This document shows positions 46,847 to 56,246 of a stretch of DNA of 64,000 nt, piece by piece. The first letter of the stretch is position 1; the number at the start of each line of letters is the position of its first letter. Origin of the DNA: Dyadobacter flavalbus (lineage in GTDB: Bacteria > Bacteroidota > Bacteroidia > Cytophagales > Spirosomataceae); assembly GCF_006149045.1 (NCBI RefSeq), contig NZ_VBSN01000026.1:18774-82773 (forward strand), given 5' to 3'. Position numbers and translations under genes: made by a program. Under the pieces are notes generated by a model. It ran no database searches. It was not told the DNA's origin and saw nothing but the letters and a program-made list of their open reading frames with translations.

Positions 46847-47845
46847 TCATACCAGCATAACAGATGCGTCAGCACACTGGTTTTCATTGGCAAGTTGCCC
46901 AATGCTGCCCAGGGTTACTTGTGCTATCTGCGAAAGGGCTTCTTCTGTAAAGTAAGCCTGGTGTGCGGTGACCAAAACATTTGGAAAACTCATCAGCCGC
47001 TGAATATTGTCATCTTCAATGATACTGCCAGAAAGGTCTTTGAAAAACAGCTGCTCTTCCTGTTCGTAAACATCAATGCCCAGATAGGCTACCTGCTTGC
47101 TTTTCAATGCCTGGATAACATCGACGGTATTGATCAGTCCGCCACGGCTTGTATTGATCACAGCAACTCCTTTTTTCATCATTGCCAAAGCTGCCTTATT
47201 GATCATGTAATGGTTTTCCTGGGTTAGCGGACAGTGCAGCGATATAATATCTGCTTTCTTTAACACCTCTTCGAAAGACATGTACTGAATACCCAGTGCC
47301 TTCATGTGCAGATCAGGTAACAGATCATAAGCAATCACGTTACAGCCAAAGCCAAGCATAATCCTGCAAAATGCTTTCCCAATTTTGCCCGTACCGATGA
47401 TGCCGATGGTTTTACCATAAAGATTAAAACCAAGCATGCCGTTTAATGCAAAGTTTTGCTCCCGTACACGGTTATAAGCTTTATGCGTTTTACGGATTAA
47501 AGTCAGTAACATGGCTGTGGTATGCTCGGCGACAGCCTCAGGAGAATATTCCGGAACCCTGCATACGTGGATACCCTGGGCTTTTGCTGCATCCAGATCT
47601 ACATTGTTGTAGCCGGCACAGCGCAGTGCAATGATCTTAACCCCTTTTTCAGCCAGTACGGAAATTACTGCTGCATTTACCTTGTCATTGACAAACACAC
47701 AGATGGCAATTGCATTCTCAACAGCGTTGACAATATGAGGGCCAAGATGTGTTTCAAAATAGACCAGCTCAAAGCCGTAAGGCTCGTTGTACTTATTAAA
47801 AAAGGGCCTTTCATAAGGCTTTGCAGAAAAGAATATTATTTTCAT
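46847..47845 (-). CDS. ldhA: D-lactate dehydrogenase (fermentative, LdhA type)
   Basis: A 332-residue D-2-hydroxyacid dehydrogenase that reduces pyruvate to D-lactate with NADH. It matches the LdhA group along its length: ALRCAGYNNVDLDAAKAQGI, VPEYSPEAVAEHTTAMLLTL, the nucleotide-binding motif IGIIGTGKIGKAFC, catalytic Arg in VINTSRGGLINT, Glu in GIDVYEQEEQLFF and His in TAHQAYFTEEA. A start at 47905 would add 20 residues; 47845 (MKIIFFSAKPYE) matches the family N-terminus. It stands alone among the small paralogue genes. Confidence 0.95.
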   Translation of the reverse strand: MKIIFFSAKPYERPFFNKYNEPYGFELVYFETHLGPHIVNAVENAIAICVFVNDKVNAAVISVLAEKGVKIIALRCAGYNNVDLDAAKAQGIHVCRVPEYSPEAVAEHTTAMLLTLIRKTHKAYNRVREQNFALNGMLGFNLYGKTIGIIGTGKIGKAFCRIMLGFGCNVIAYDLLPDLHMKALGIQYMSFEEVLKKADIISLHCPLTQENHYMINKAALAMMKKGVAVINTSRGGLINTVDVIQALKSKQVAYLGIDVYEQEEQLFFKDLSGSIIEDDNIQRLMSFPNVLVTAHQAYFTEEALSQIAQVTLGSIGQLANENQCADASVMLV

Positions 47846-48226
47846 AAAAGTACTCCCGGCAACATCAAACCAAATGCCTGCATATTTATAACATTTTGTT
47901 TCCAATCAAAAACAAATCGCAAAGTTTAAGTTGTATCCGCATGACCTGATCTTAATATCAGCTCTGCGGGGCACTTTTGTTCATTTAAGAGGGGTATCCG
48001 GATTGTATAGGCAGCCCGATCCCAGTGAGATTTTTATTGAACGCAGTGATGTCATATATCCCGATACTTTTTACCATCCATTAAAGCCTTCTTATATTAC
48101 TGGTGAAATGTGGTTTAACCCCAATGATCAAATTCAAGATCACAACGCTTTACCATTATGATAAGTTGGATATTAAACAACTTGGTTTGTCCGCAAGCGT
48201 TTTTACCAAAAATGCTATCCTCCATC

Positions 48227-48460
48227 CTAATTCCACTCGTTTTGCATCAAGTATCCCCGAAACCGCATCCCTTTTTCAGTCAATTCACATTCCATAGGAT
48301 ACTGCCGGTTTAATGTCCAGACACAAATGACCATGTTGTCTTGCAGCAGTCTCCTCAAGGCGGAAATTATATGGGGCTGAAGCCTGGATGCTAACCGAAG
48401 TGAAAACCTGTCTTCATCCTTAAACCGTTTCATTGCTTCAAATTCGTCTTCCAGTGTCAC
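48227..48460 (-). CDS. Small protein family A, copy 2
   Basis: A 77-residue copy (DEFEAMKRFKDEDRFSLRLA ... MVICVWTLNRQYPMECELTEKG ... YLMQNEWN in separate blocks). It ends with TAG right behind the family end EWN. Probably cotranscribed with 48524 and 48830, which precede it on the same strand. Function unknown. Confidence 0.8.
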   Translation of the reverse strand: MTLEDEFEAMKRFKDEDRFSLRLASRLQPHIISALRRLLQDNMVICVWTLNRQYPMECELTEKGMRFRGYLMQNEWN

Positions 48461-48523
48461 TGCTTACGCACGTGTCACAGTATATGTCCAAGAGAATATT
48501 AAAAAAACGGGTTGAACAGGTGT

Positions 48524-48748
48524 TTACAATCTTTCTGCCCTGAACAGGGTCTCCAGTGAAATCATGCGGTCCGTACCATTTGTATAGTCGGTACCATTGA
48601 CATGGTTTACTGGCTTGGTTATAATTTTATATTCATGTCCATTATAATGAATGATGTCTCCCTGCTTGATTGTAAGGTCCTGATCTGCAATGAATGAATA
48701 TGCACAAGACTTGATGTTAAATACGCGGCAGCTCTTTACTTGGATCAT
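48524..48748 (-). CDS. Small protein family B, copy 1
   Basis: A 74-residue protein, paralogue of the one at 55523: both begin MI.(V/I)K and have a YxF block, then a (D/A)...(H/R)(Y/H)NG(H/Y)EY block followed by (K/L)I(I/T)..PV. It lies between two family A copies on the same strand, and the other family B gene lies beside a response regulator. Probably a small beta-sheet protein; nothing more can be said of function. Confidence 0.75.
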   Translation of the reverse strand: MIQVKSCRVFNIKSCAYSFIADQDLTIKQGDIIHYNGHEYKIITKPVNHVNGTDYTNGTDRMISLETLFRAERL

Positions 48749-48829
48749 CCTGGTTAATAGGTTGGTGTTCTTTGGAACATAGCCGTCTTTGAACCCGGCC
48801 TGGTTGCTGTTTACTTTCTCTTCCTTGTA

Positions 48830-49054
48830 TTACCACTCATTGTTTTTTAGATAATCTCTAAACAACTGCCCCTTTGTAGTCAATTGACCTTCCAGTGGAT
48901 AGTCCTGATTAAAGGACCATGTACAGACCACGGTACCGTCTTGCTCAAGGGATTTCAAAGCAGAAATAATATCTGGCGTCAGATCCGGCTGTAAAAGAAA
49001 AAACAGATAGTCTTTCTCTTCAAAAAGCTTTATGGCTTGATGTTGGTAGTTCAC
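48830..49054 (-). CDS. Small protein family A, copy 3
   Basis: A 74-residue copy (YQHQAIKLFEEKDYLFFLLQ, TPDIISALKSLEQDGTVVCT, YPLEGQLTTKGQLFRDYLKN). It stops with TAA right behind NNEW. First gene of a minus-strand group A-B-A (48830, 48524, 48227). Confidence 0.8.
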   Translation of the reverse strand: MNYQHQAIKLFEEKDYLFFLLQPDLTPDIISALKSLEQDGTVVCTWSFNQDYPLEGQLTTKGQLFRDYLKNNEW

Positions 49055-49074
49055 TGCCTTTTGTAGCTTACGGG

Positions 49075-49380
49075 TTATGATGGATTAGCCATTCTGGCAA
49101 TTAAATTTTTCTTGAAAAGGATATCTTCCTGCATCGACCGCAAGCCTTCACAATCATCTTCCCTTCTGATCCCGGTAATCACATAAGTGCTGTCAAAACG
49201 TGGGTAGGTCCGGCATAAACTGCCCAGGATTAATAAAGCGGTCAAATTACTGCCCTAGGCAATATCCGTTAACTTTTGAAGAGGAACCCCTGTCTTCTCG
49301 GCAATTGTATTTTCATTATCCTTTAAAGCGGTCATCTCTTCAGAAAACCTTTTTCTGATATCTTCTTCTAACTTTTTCAT
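49075..49380 (-). pseudogene. Small helix-turn-helix regulator with in-frame TAG
   Basis: A frame of 102 codons from ATG 49380 to TAA 49075, broken only by a TAG at codon 42 (49257-49255). The first part reads KKLEEDIRKRFSEEMTALKD ... TIAEKTGVPLQKLTDIA and continues as GSNLTALLILGSLCRTYP after the stop. Helix-turn-helix proteins of the XRE type often have IA-x-GS at this place, so the stop probably replaced a Gln (CAG). Either a decayed gene or one that needs read-through. Confidence 0.75.
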
Positions 49381-49644
49381 TTAAAAGGCCTGATTAGAAA
49401 ATTAATATTAGAATATAGTATACCGTATGTTACTGAATTCGGTTTACTGGATTTTATTCCCGATGGTTAAATAAACTATTAACTAATGCTGTGATGAACA
49501 TTAATCTTTTGTCAACGAATAGTCTTTACGGCGTAGTTGAACATAATGCCTGATCGATGACAAATCTCAGCAACTATTTTTGAAAAAGAGTAAGGCTATT
49601 TCAGAGTAATACAATCAGTACTATCAGGATTGTTAGGTTATTAA

Positions 49645-50733
49645 TCAACTAGTGAAAGATACTATTTCCCTTATTTTGGTATCAAGTTCTTCTACTGCTT
49701 TATCCAGCATAACCAATTCCATTTTATCGGCCGTATAATAATCTTCTTCCTTAATGATTTCCATTAAGGCCATAATGGATGAAACCGGCCTTCTCAGCTC
49801 ATGGGAATGAATGAAAGCAATCTCTTTCAAGGATTTATTTTGCATGATTACCAACTGCTCCTGTTTGATGCGTTCGGTGATATCGGAGGCATTAAAGGAT
49901 ACACCAATCACTTCGCTATTCTCTGCAAATGCTGGTTCATAAGTCATATACCAGTAAATCGTTTTGTCTGCATAGGCAAGCTCTTTTTCACTTTTTACAG
50001 CTTTTCCACTTAATGCATATTCAAAGTTTTCCAAAAAGCTTTCCCTGTGTAATTCGTGAAGGTATGCTTTGATACACATGCCTTCTGAAAGAGAGATGCC
50101 AAAGTATTTGTTAAAGAAAGTATTTGCTGTTTGATTATAGGCCATAACCTCCATGTTTTTACCAAATAAAAGATGGCATGAATTCGAGCTTTCAAAAAAG
50201 GACCTTAACTTTATCTCTGCGTTTTTAGCGGTTATAAATTGTTCTTTCAGGATTTGAATACTCATCTGAAATTCCAGTGTCTGAATAACCTGTTTGGAAA
50301 GGATCGTCAGCATACTTTTTTGTATCTCTGTTAATTCCTTAGGCTTTTGATCAATCACGCATAAACTTCCCAGGCTGTGGCCATCCTGGGTTGTTAAGGG
50401 TGCACCTGCATAGAACCGTATATTTGGATCTGAGGTAACCAAAGGGTTATCAACAAAACGGGGATCCATCAATGCATCAGGCACAATCATTAACTCAGGC
50501 TGTTGAATCGTGTGAGAACAAAATGCATCCTTTTGACTGGTTTCATCCTTGTCAAAACCAAATTTGAACCGGATATATTGGGTTTGATCATCAAGTAAAG
50601 TAACCAAAGCTGTGGGTGTCCCACAGATTTCAGCAGCTAGTTTTACAATGTTATTAATTTCTACTTCTTTGTTGATTTGTAAGTGCAAAAATCGATGAAC
50701 GGCTTGCAGCCTTTCTAATTCCCGTAAAGGCAT
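49645..50733 (-). CDS. GAF-PAS-HisKA signalling protein without ATPase domain
   Basis: A 362-residue cytoplasmic sensor. A GAF domain covers about 15-150 (LAAEICGTPTALVTLLDDQT, FYAGAPLTTQDGHSLGSLCV), a PAS domain about 175-290 (LRSFFESSNSCHLLFGKNME, VIGVSFNASDITERI) and a HisKA-like helix with the phospho-acceptor His in IHSHELRRPVSSIMALMEII. The protein ends 50 residues later without a HATPase domain, so it can dimerise and maybe accept phosphate but not make it. Short proteins of this shape exist in Bacteroidota. The frame continues upstream to 50772, but ATG 50733 starts the family-like sequence. Its promoter region was replaced by foreign sequence at about 50747. Confidence 0.85.
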   Translation of the reverse strand: MPLRELERLQAVHRFLHLQINKEVEINNIVKLAAEICGTPTALVTLLDDQTQYIRFKFGFDKDETSQKDAFCSHTIQQPELMIVPDALMDPRFVDNPLVTSDPNIRFYAGAPLTTQDGHSLGSLCVIDQKPKELTEIQKSMLTILSKQVIQTLEFQMSIQILKEQFITAKNAEIKLRSFFESSNSCHLLFGKNMEVMAYNQTANTFFNKYFGISLSEGMCIKAYLHELHRESFLENFEYALSGKAVKSEKELAYADKTIYWYMTYEPAFAENSEVIGVSFNASDITERIKQEQLVIMQNKSLKEIAFIHSHELRRPVSSIMALMEIIKEEDYYTADKMELVMLDKAVEELDTKIREIVSFTS

Positions 50734-50746
50734 ATGTAAGATCGAA

Positions 50747-52566
50747 GGTTCTGGATAATTCCGGTACGCCATACGTGGCTTACTCCGACGAGGGCGACAG
50801 CTATAAAGTGACGGTTATGAAATTTGACGGCTCCAAATGGTATGCCGTTGGGACACCTGGTTTTTCCATCGGCGAGACGTACTACACATCGCTTGCACTT
50901 GACAAGTCCGGAATGCCTTATGTTGCATTTACGGATGCGGGCAATGATAACAAGGCTACGGTAATGAGGTTTAACGGGTCGGATTGGGAGCCGGTGGGAC
51001 CGGCAGGTTTCTCCAATGGCAATGCTTCCAGTACATCGCTGGTTCTGGATAATAACGGTATACCTTACGTTGCTTATACGGATGCAGGAAACGGTTACAA
51101 GGCCACTGTAATGAAATTCGATGGTGAAGCCTGGGTTCCGGTGGGCATGGCGGGTTTTTCTGAAAATTATGCCGGCTATGTTTCGCTGAAACTGGATGGT
51201 TCCGGCACACCGTATGTTGCTTATTTTGATTATGGGAACAATAATAAAGCCACCGTTATGAAGTTCAACGGTACCGATTGGGAAACGGTGGGCAAGGCTG
51301 GATTCTCTGCAGGCAGCTCACCTTATACTTCGCTGGTGCTGGACAATTCAGGCAAGCCTTATATTTCTTTCAAAGATGAGGCAAACGGTAGCAAAGCAAC
51401 CGTCATGCAATTTGACGGTGACAGCTGGCAAACGGTAGGAACACCCGGCTTTTCGGAAGGTGACGTGGATTATCCTGTACTTGCGCTGGACAAGTCCGGC
51501 ATACCTTATGTGGCTTATACCGAAATTATCAACGACCGTAAAGCATCCGTAATGAAGTACAACGGAGCGGCATGGGAAACGGTTGGAAAGGCCGGTTTTT
51601 CAGCTGGGGAAGCTTATTACTTCTCGCTTGTGATCAACAATTCAAATATTCCATATGTAGCTTATTCAGATTACGGCAATGGCGGAAAAGCTACTGTTAT
51701 GAAACTGGTGATGCCGGTTATGCCGGCCATTACTGCACAGCCGGCTGCCAGAACCATTACAGGCGGGCAAGCTGCCAGCTTTTCTGTTAATGCAACGGCG
51801 GACGATGAAGCATTAACATATCAGTGGCAGGTGAGCTATGACAACAGCAATACATTTACCAACGTCACCAATGGCGGCATTTACAGCGGGGCCAATCTTT
51901 CAACCCTGAATGTAACCAATGCACCGGTTTCGCTGAATGGTTATCGGTTTCGTGTACAGGTAAGCAATGGCAATGTTTTGATTTCAGATAGGGCTGCATT
52001 AATTGTAAATACACCGGCTTTTGACAATGTAAGAACATGGCAATTAACCGGAAATGCAGGTTTTTTCAAAGGAACGGCACTGTATACCTCACTGGCGCTG
52101 GATGCTTCCGGCACACCTTACATGGCGTATTCCGATCAGGGAAATGGCTACAAGGCAACCGTCATGAAGTTCAGCGAAAATGCATGGGAGCCGGTGGGGA
52201 CACCGGGCATTTCCATTGATTCCGCAGGTTATACGACACTGGCGCTGAATGCGTCAGGTACTCCGTACGTGGCATTTACCGATGCCGGAAACGATAACAA
52301 GGTCTCCGTCATGCAGTATGGCGGCGGCAGCTGGGAAGCAGTCGGCACGCCCGGATTCTCGACCGGCTCTGCTTCCAGAACTTTGCTGGTTCTTGACAAT
52401 TCAGGAATACCTTATGTGGCCTACACAGATGCAGCGGATAATAACCGGATCCATATTATGAAGTTTGACGGCACAGCCTGGATTCCGGTCGGCAACGCCG
52501 GGCTTTCGGCAGGAAATGCCAATTATGTGTCGCTTTCTGTCAACAGCTTTGGAATGCCGTTCGTGG
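50747..52566 (+). pseudogene. Internal fragment of a large surface protein with 49-residue propeller-like repeats
   Basis: An open frame of about 600 codons that has lost both ends. It begins in the middle of a repeat (VLDNSGTPYV) at the junction with the sensor gene and stops where the IS begins (FGMPFV). The repeat unit is 49 residues, with the pattern A(Y/F)(T/S)D.GN..KATVM.F.G..W..VG..GFS......SL.LD.SG.PYV. About seven units precede a single Ig-like domain (PAITAQPAARTITGGQAASF ... TYQWQVSYDN), and about four units follow. GC content is higher than the surroundings, which points to transfer from elsewhere. It is not a working gene here. Confidence 0.85.
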
Positions 52567-52622
52567 TATAATACTCCCAAAAATCTGAACAGCTACTTTA
52601 ATTTTTAATTTAGTTGTTGACT

Positions 52623-52889
52623 ATGAAAAAGGAACGCAGAAAATTCAGTGCGAGCTTCAAAGCCAAGGTTGCCATTGAAGCCATTAAAGAGATTCAAACC
52701 GTCCAAGAACTAGCCTCTAAGTACGAGATTCACCCAACCCAGATAGCGGCCTGGAAGCGGGAGTTTCTGGAAAAGGCGGAGCTTGTGTTCAGTAAGGAGG
52801 TGCCAGCGACTGAAAATGACGCTGCAAATACAAAAGAGAAGGAATTATATTCTAAGATCGGAGAGCTTCAAGTCCAGGTAGACTTTTAA
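52623..52889 (+). CDS. Transposase OrfA of the host IS
   Basis: An 88-residue HTH_Tnp_1 protein (RRKFSASFKAKVAIEAIKEI, ELASKYEIHPTQIAAWKREF) with a C-terminal coiled coil ending in GELQVQVDF. A run of seven A residues right behind the stop could shift translation into OrfB, as in related elements where the motif DFLKK follows. Confidence 0.88.
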   Translation: MKKERRKFSASFKAKVAIEAIKEIQTVQELASKYEIHPTQIAAWKREFLEKAELVFSKEVPATENDAANTKEKELYSKIGELQVQVDF

Positions 52890-52931
52890 AAAAAGGTCTT
52901 GGGGAAATGATCGGTCCGCCGAAGCGGTGTT

Positions 52932-53143
52932 ATGGAAAAACGTGGACTTGTTTCCCCTGGGTATACCGCTTTAAGTGTTTCTGCGCAATGCAAGTTAATT
53001 GGTATACAGCGCAGTAGCTACTATTTCAAGCCAAGAGGGCAATCTCTCTTAAATCAGCGCTTGATGAAAGCCATTGACCGTCAATTTTTAGACTGCCCAT
53101 TTTATGGAGTGGAACGTATGCGCGATTACCTAATCGGTTTGGG
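52932..53143 (+). pseudogene. Transposase OrfB of the host IS, first part
   Basis: The N-terminal part of an IS3 OrfB (LSVSAQCKLIGIQRSSYYFK, DCPFYGVERMRDYLIGLG). It is broken at 53143 by the inner IS. The continuation is at 54452. Confidence 0.88.
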
Positions 53144-53192
53144 TGAGGTGGCTCCAAAAAGCGGCACACATTTTTGCACATCGTGATGCAAG

Positions 53193-53522
53193 ATGAAAGA
53201 CAAAAAAACAATTAAAATTCGTAGGAGTTATGATGCTGAGTTTAAGCAGGAAGTGATAAGAATGCTGGCTTCCGGTAGAAGCGCAAAGGAAATCTCGGAA
53301 GCATTTGGAATTGCCGAGAATCTTCTCTATCGTTGGAAAAGAATGGCAACAAAAAAGATAAAATCGACTCCCGGAGAAAATGGTAACGACAAGTCGGCGA
53401 AGCTGGCCGCAGAAGTTGCTAAATTACGTGCTGAAAATGCGCGCTTAAAAACCGACCGCGAAATTTTAAAAAAGGCCTTAGGTCTCTTGAGCCAGTCCGA
53501 CTCAGAGACGTCTATGAGCTGA
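53193..53522 (+). CDS. Transposase OrfA of the inner IS
   Basis: A 109-residue helix-turn-helix protein (RRSYDAEFKQEVIRMLASGR, EAFGIAENLLYRWKRM) with a coiled coil (LAAEVAKLRAENARLKTDRE). The heptamer A-AAA-AAG at 53468-53474 fits a minus-one ribosomal frameshift into OrfB. Confidence 0.92.
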   Translation: MKDKKTIKIRRSYDAEFKQEVIRMLASGRSAKEISEAFGIAENLLYRWKRMATKKIKSTPGENGNDKSAKLAAEVAKLRAENARLKTDREILKKALGLLSQSDSETSMS

Positions 53523-54385
53523 TATATTCACTCTCTCGGACACAAAAGGTCAATTATTTATGCACACTTTTCGAAGTTAGCAGGACAGCATGTTATCGCT
53601 ATCGACGTGGAGAAAGCCACAATGCGGACAAAAAATACAATCGGCCAAGGCATGAAATACGGGTCGAATTTATCCAGAATTGGAAGCGATATGGTAGTAG
53701 GCGCATTCAGGAGTCCTTAAAACAGAAAGGGATAACCATTGGTCGCAGGAAAGTTTCTGAAATCATGCGGAAAGAGGGCTTGAGAGCTATTCAACCGCGG
53801 AAATTTATTCCAAGGACGACCGATAGTGGACATGGGAAACGGGTATCTCCCAATCTTTTACTTGGTCAAGCCAAACCAATAAAACCAAATAGTATCTGGG
53901 TTTCTGATATCACATACATGCCTCTAAAAGGCGGTAAATGGGCATACTTATGCGTTTGGATGGATTTGTTCTCGCGTCAAATAGTCGGCTGGCAGTTAGG
54001 TGAAAATATGCAGGACAGTCTTGTTAGGGAACCATTGGAAAGGGCTCTTTTGAGGCGAAGAGTCAAACCAGGTATGATTATTCATTCTGATCGCGGTGGA
54101 CAATATCTGTCAAACAAAATGAAGGAGTTGGTCAAGACCTTCAAGCTGAAACAAAGTATGTCTCGCGCTGATGATCCTTATGACAATGCATGGGCAGAGT
54201 CATTTTGGAGCAGACTCAAGGCAGAATTAGCTATGCCGAAAGGAGGATATGAGAGTCTGGAAAAATTAAAAACTGTCCTTTTTGAATATATTGACGGCTA
54301 TTACAATACCAGGAGGTTACATTCGTCCTTAAACTATTTGAACCCGGTTGCCTTTGAAGAAGAATACTATCGGCAAACTGGATGA
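53474..54385 (+). CDS. Transposase OrfB of the inner IS (DDE), made by frameshift
   Basis: The frame minus one from OrfA stays open from the slippery heptamer to 54385 (about 303 codons). DDE residues are in NSIWVSDITYMPLKGGKWAY, GMIIHSDRGGQYLSNKM and NAWAESFWSRLKAEL. It has no good start of its own near the front, so an OrfAB fusion is the likely transposase. Intact, possibly active. Confidence 0.88.
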   Translation, partial: GLRSLEPVRLRDVYELIYSLSRTQKVNYLCTLFEVSRTACYRYRRGESHNADKKYNRPRHEIRVEFIQNWKRYGSRRIQESLKQKGITIGRRKVSEIMRKEGLRAIQPRKFIPRTTDSGHGKRVSPNLLLGQAKPIKPNSIWVSDITYMPLKGGKWAYLCVWMDLFSRQIVGWQLGENMQDSLVREPLERALLRRRVKPGMIIHSDRGGQYLSNKMKELVKTFKLKQSMSRADDPYDNAWAESFWSRLKAELAMPKGGYESLEKLKTVLFEYIDGYYNTRRLHSSLNYLNPVAFEEEYYRQTG

Positions 54386-54451
54386 GAATTGAGATTTTAA
54401 ATATTATACTAACCCGTAAAAGTGTAAACCAAAACGGAACCACGTCATGGG

Positions 54452-55076
54452 GTATCCCGTTGGTGTGAAGCGGGTGAGAAGGCTTTACAGGCTTATGAAT
54501 TTGCGCACAATTTATCCTAAGCGCAATCTGAGCAAAGCCAAACCAACTGACTACAAATATCCTTACCTGCTGAAGGGCTTGAAGATTAAGCGCCTCAATC
54601 AGGTCTGGCAAGCCGATATATCGTATATTCCAATGTTCAGAGGGTTTATGTACATGTTCGCTATTATTGATGTATATAGCCGTCGAATTGTGGGATGGAG
54701 TATTTCTAACACTATGAGTATGGAATGGTGCCGGGAAACACTTTCAGATACCATACGTATGCAGGGACAGCCCGAAATATTTAATACCGATCAAGGCAGC
54801 CAATTCACCAGTCCGAGTTTTATTAAGCCACTGTTAGAAAAAGGAATACAAATTTCTATGGATGGAAAAGGAAGAGCCCTTGACAATGTTTTCATCGAAC
54901 GATTTTGGAGGTCACTCAAACAAGAGTACGTGTATTTAAACCCTCCAAATGGTGGGATGAACCTGTATCGTGGAATAAAAGCATACGTGGAATTTTACAA
55001 TCATCGACGTAAACACACTGGGACTGGATATATTCCTAACGAACTGTTTTTTGGAAACAATGCCAAAGCATCGTAA
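54452..55076 (+). pseudogene. Transposase OrfB of the host IS, second part
   Basis: The remaining 208 codons with all three catalytic residues (VWQADISYIPMFRGFMYM, IFNTDQGSQFTSPSFI, NVFIERFWRSLKQEYVYL). Joined to 53143 it reads MRDYLIGLGYPVGVKRVRR without a break, matching the IS3 OrfB consensus (GY.V..KRVRR.M). Confidence 0.9.
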
Positions 55077-55125
55077 TTAAACTTAATTTCATCTGTTAGC
55101 TGTCCAGTGAAACGGGAGTATTTCA

Positions 55126-55522
55126 CTGAATGCAGATCCGCCCTAATGTAACGTTGAGTAAAAAGGCATTTTATTATGCCTGATCAGCAACTTACAAAAT
55201 TATTTGCGAACCATTGCCGTAAGATCCAGATTGGCGAAAGGTAGCGGCAAGATATGCCTGGGTGATAAGCGTAGCAGTTTGATAGCAATGTTTAAGCGAA
55301 CATCTTTTGAGCATAAGCCTGATTGTATAACTACGGCATTCCTTACTAATCTGGCAGGATCGGAAAACCTTTTGCAGCATGCCGGGATGCCCATGATCTT
55401 AAAAGATTAATTCCGGATATATTGTTGTAAAATCAAGATTTGCACTTTTTTAAGTCATATAACAAGTAGTATTACAAAATAGGTGCTTATATTAGCTAAA
55501 TAATCCACCTCATCATATAGTA
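55126..55522. other. Region of unknown content right of the nested IS
   Basis: About 400 bp with short overlapping open frames on both strands (for example 55204-55410 plus), none with a recognisable pattern. Probably the remains of a gene cut by the IS-linked rearrangement. Confidence 0.4.
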
Positions 55523-55747
55523 ATGATTTACATTAAGATTTACAACAAATTCGGTAATCTAAGCAACGTATACGAGTTTACGGCTTATTGCTACCAAAAT
55601 CTTCGGGCAGGAGCATACTTTCGGCATAACGGCTACGAGTATCTGATTACATCCGAACCCGTATATCAGGAAAACAAAGATGCCGACCTCAGTGTCAGTG
55701 AGGCTAACTTCATGGCTGTCCAGTTAGGTTCTTGTATAACGGCGTAA
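55523..55747 (+). CDS. Small protein family B, copy 2
   Basis: A 74-residue paralogue of the 48524 protein (MIYIKIYNKFGNLSNVYEFT, then GAYFRHNGYEYLITSEPVYQ). The response regulator begins about 80 bp downstream on the same strand, so the two may be cotranscribed. Function unknown. Confidence 0.75.
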   Translation: MIYIKIYNKFGNLSNVYEFTAYCYQNLRAGAYFRHNGYEYLITSEPVYQENKDADLSVSEANFMAVQLGSCITA

Positions 55748-55829
55748 AGACAGGAGCTTACAATTTTACTTTGGTTTTATTTTTCACATTTGTTCAACCG
55801 GGCACCGCAAAGTGCCTTGTTTTTATTCT

Positions 55830-56246
55830 ATGCCACATTCAGGCCCTGTTTTTTTGGTCGAAGACGATGAAGATGATCAGCTCTTAATTACCCAGGCGTT
55901 AAGGGAAATTGGAATTACAAACCGGATCATGTATTTCCAAGATGGAGTCGAAATCATTAAATACATGGGATCCAGCATGCAGCAGCCTTTCCTGATCATC
56001 TGTGATATCAACCTGCCTTCGCTGAACGGTTTGGAAACCAGAAAATACATTGAGAATTCTCCCATGCTGAAAGAAAGGTCTATTCCTTTTATATTTTTTA
56101 CAACTTCCAATCATCTGGTTTCAGTACGGGCAGCCTTCGAACTAACTGTTCAGGGGTACTTTGTCAAGACAACCAACTATAAAAAGCTCAAAGAAGACCT
56201 CGAAACGATCTTCCGATACTGGCAACTCTGTATTTTGCCAAACTAA
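55830..56246 (+). CDS. Single-domain response regulator (canonical site)
   Basis: A 138-residue CheY-like receiver with all key residues: acidic pair in FLVEDDEDDQLL, phospho-acceptor Asp in FLIICDINLPSLNGLE, Thr in FIFFTTSNHL and Lys in VQGYFVKTTN. No output domain. The paralogue at 45787 has lost the acceptor. An ATG 6 codons upstream (55812) is possible. Its kinase is not adjacent; the HisKA protein at 49645 lacks an ATPase domain. Confidence 0.92.
   Translation: MPHSGPVFLVEDDEDDQLLITQALREIGITNRIMYFQDGVEIIKYMGSSMQQPFLIICDINLPSLNGLETRKYIENSPMLKERSIPFIFFTTSNHLVSVRAAFELTVQGYFVKTTNYKKLKEDLETIFRYWQLCILPN

Larger units (their letters stand above)
53144..54447 (+). mobile_element. Inner IS3-family element (1304 bp) with 4-bp target duplication
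   Basis: Begins TGAGGTGGCTCC and ends GGAACCACGTCA, inverted repeats with two mismatches in the outer 12 bases. The direct repeat TGGG flanks it (53140-53143 and 54448-54451). It carries orfA (53193) and orfB (to 54385), linked by a slippery sequence. Confidence 0.92.
52567..55125 (+). mobile_element. IS3-family element (host IS) interrupted by a second IS
   Basis: The ends share AATACTCCC and, further inside, (A/G)ACAGCTA in inverted orientation. It holds an intact OrfA (52623) and an OrfB split by the inner IS at 53144-54447. Removing that element and one TGGG copy leaves 1251 bp and restores OrfB. No target duplication flanks it: left is the repeat-protein fragment, right an unrelated stretch, so a rearrangement occurred at its ends. 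Confidence 0.88.

Noticed and set aside
47931..48161. 76-codon plus-strand frame between ldhA and family A copy 2
   Set aside because: It needs a TTG start and has no recognisable pattern or paralogue. The readable WFNPNDQ part could be a remnant, but the support is too weak.
50775..52571. A complete gene starting at GTG 50775
   Set aside because: The repeat pattern continues upstream of the GTG to about 50747, no signal peptide is present, and the 3' end is made by the IS border. It is a fragment.
55204..55410. 68-codon plus-strand frame right of the nested IS
   Set aside because: Overlapping frames of equal length exist on the other strand, and none resembles a protein family.
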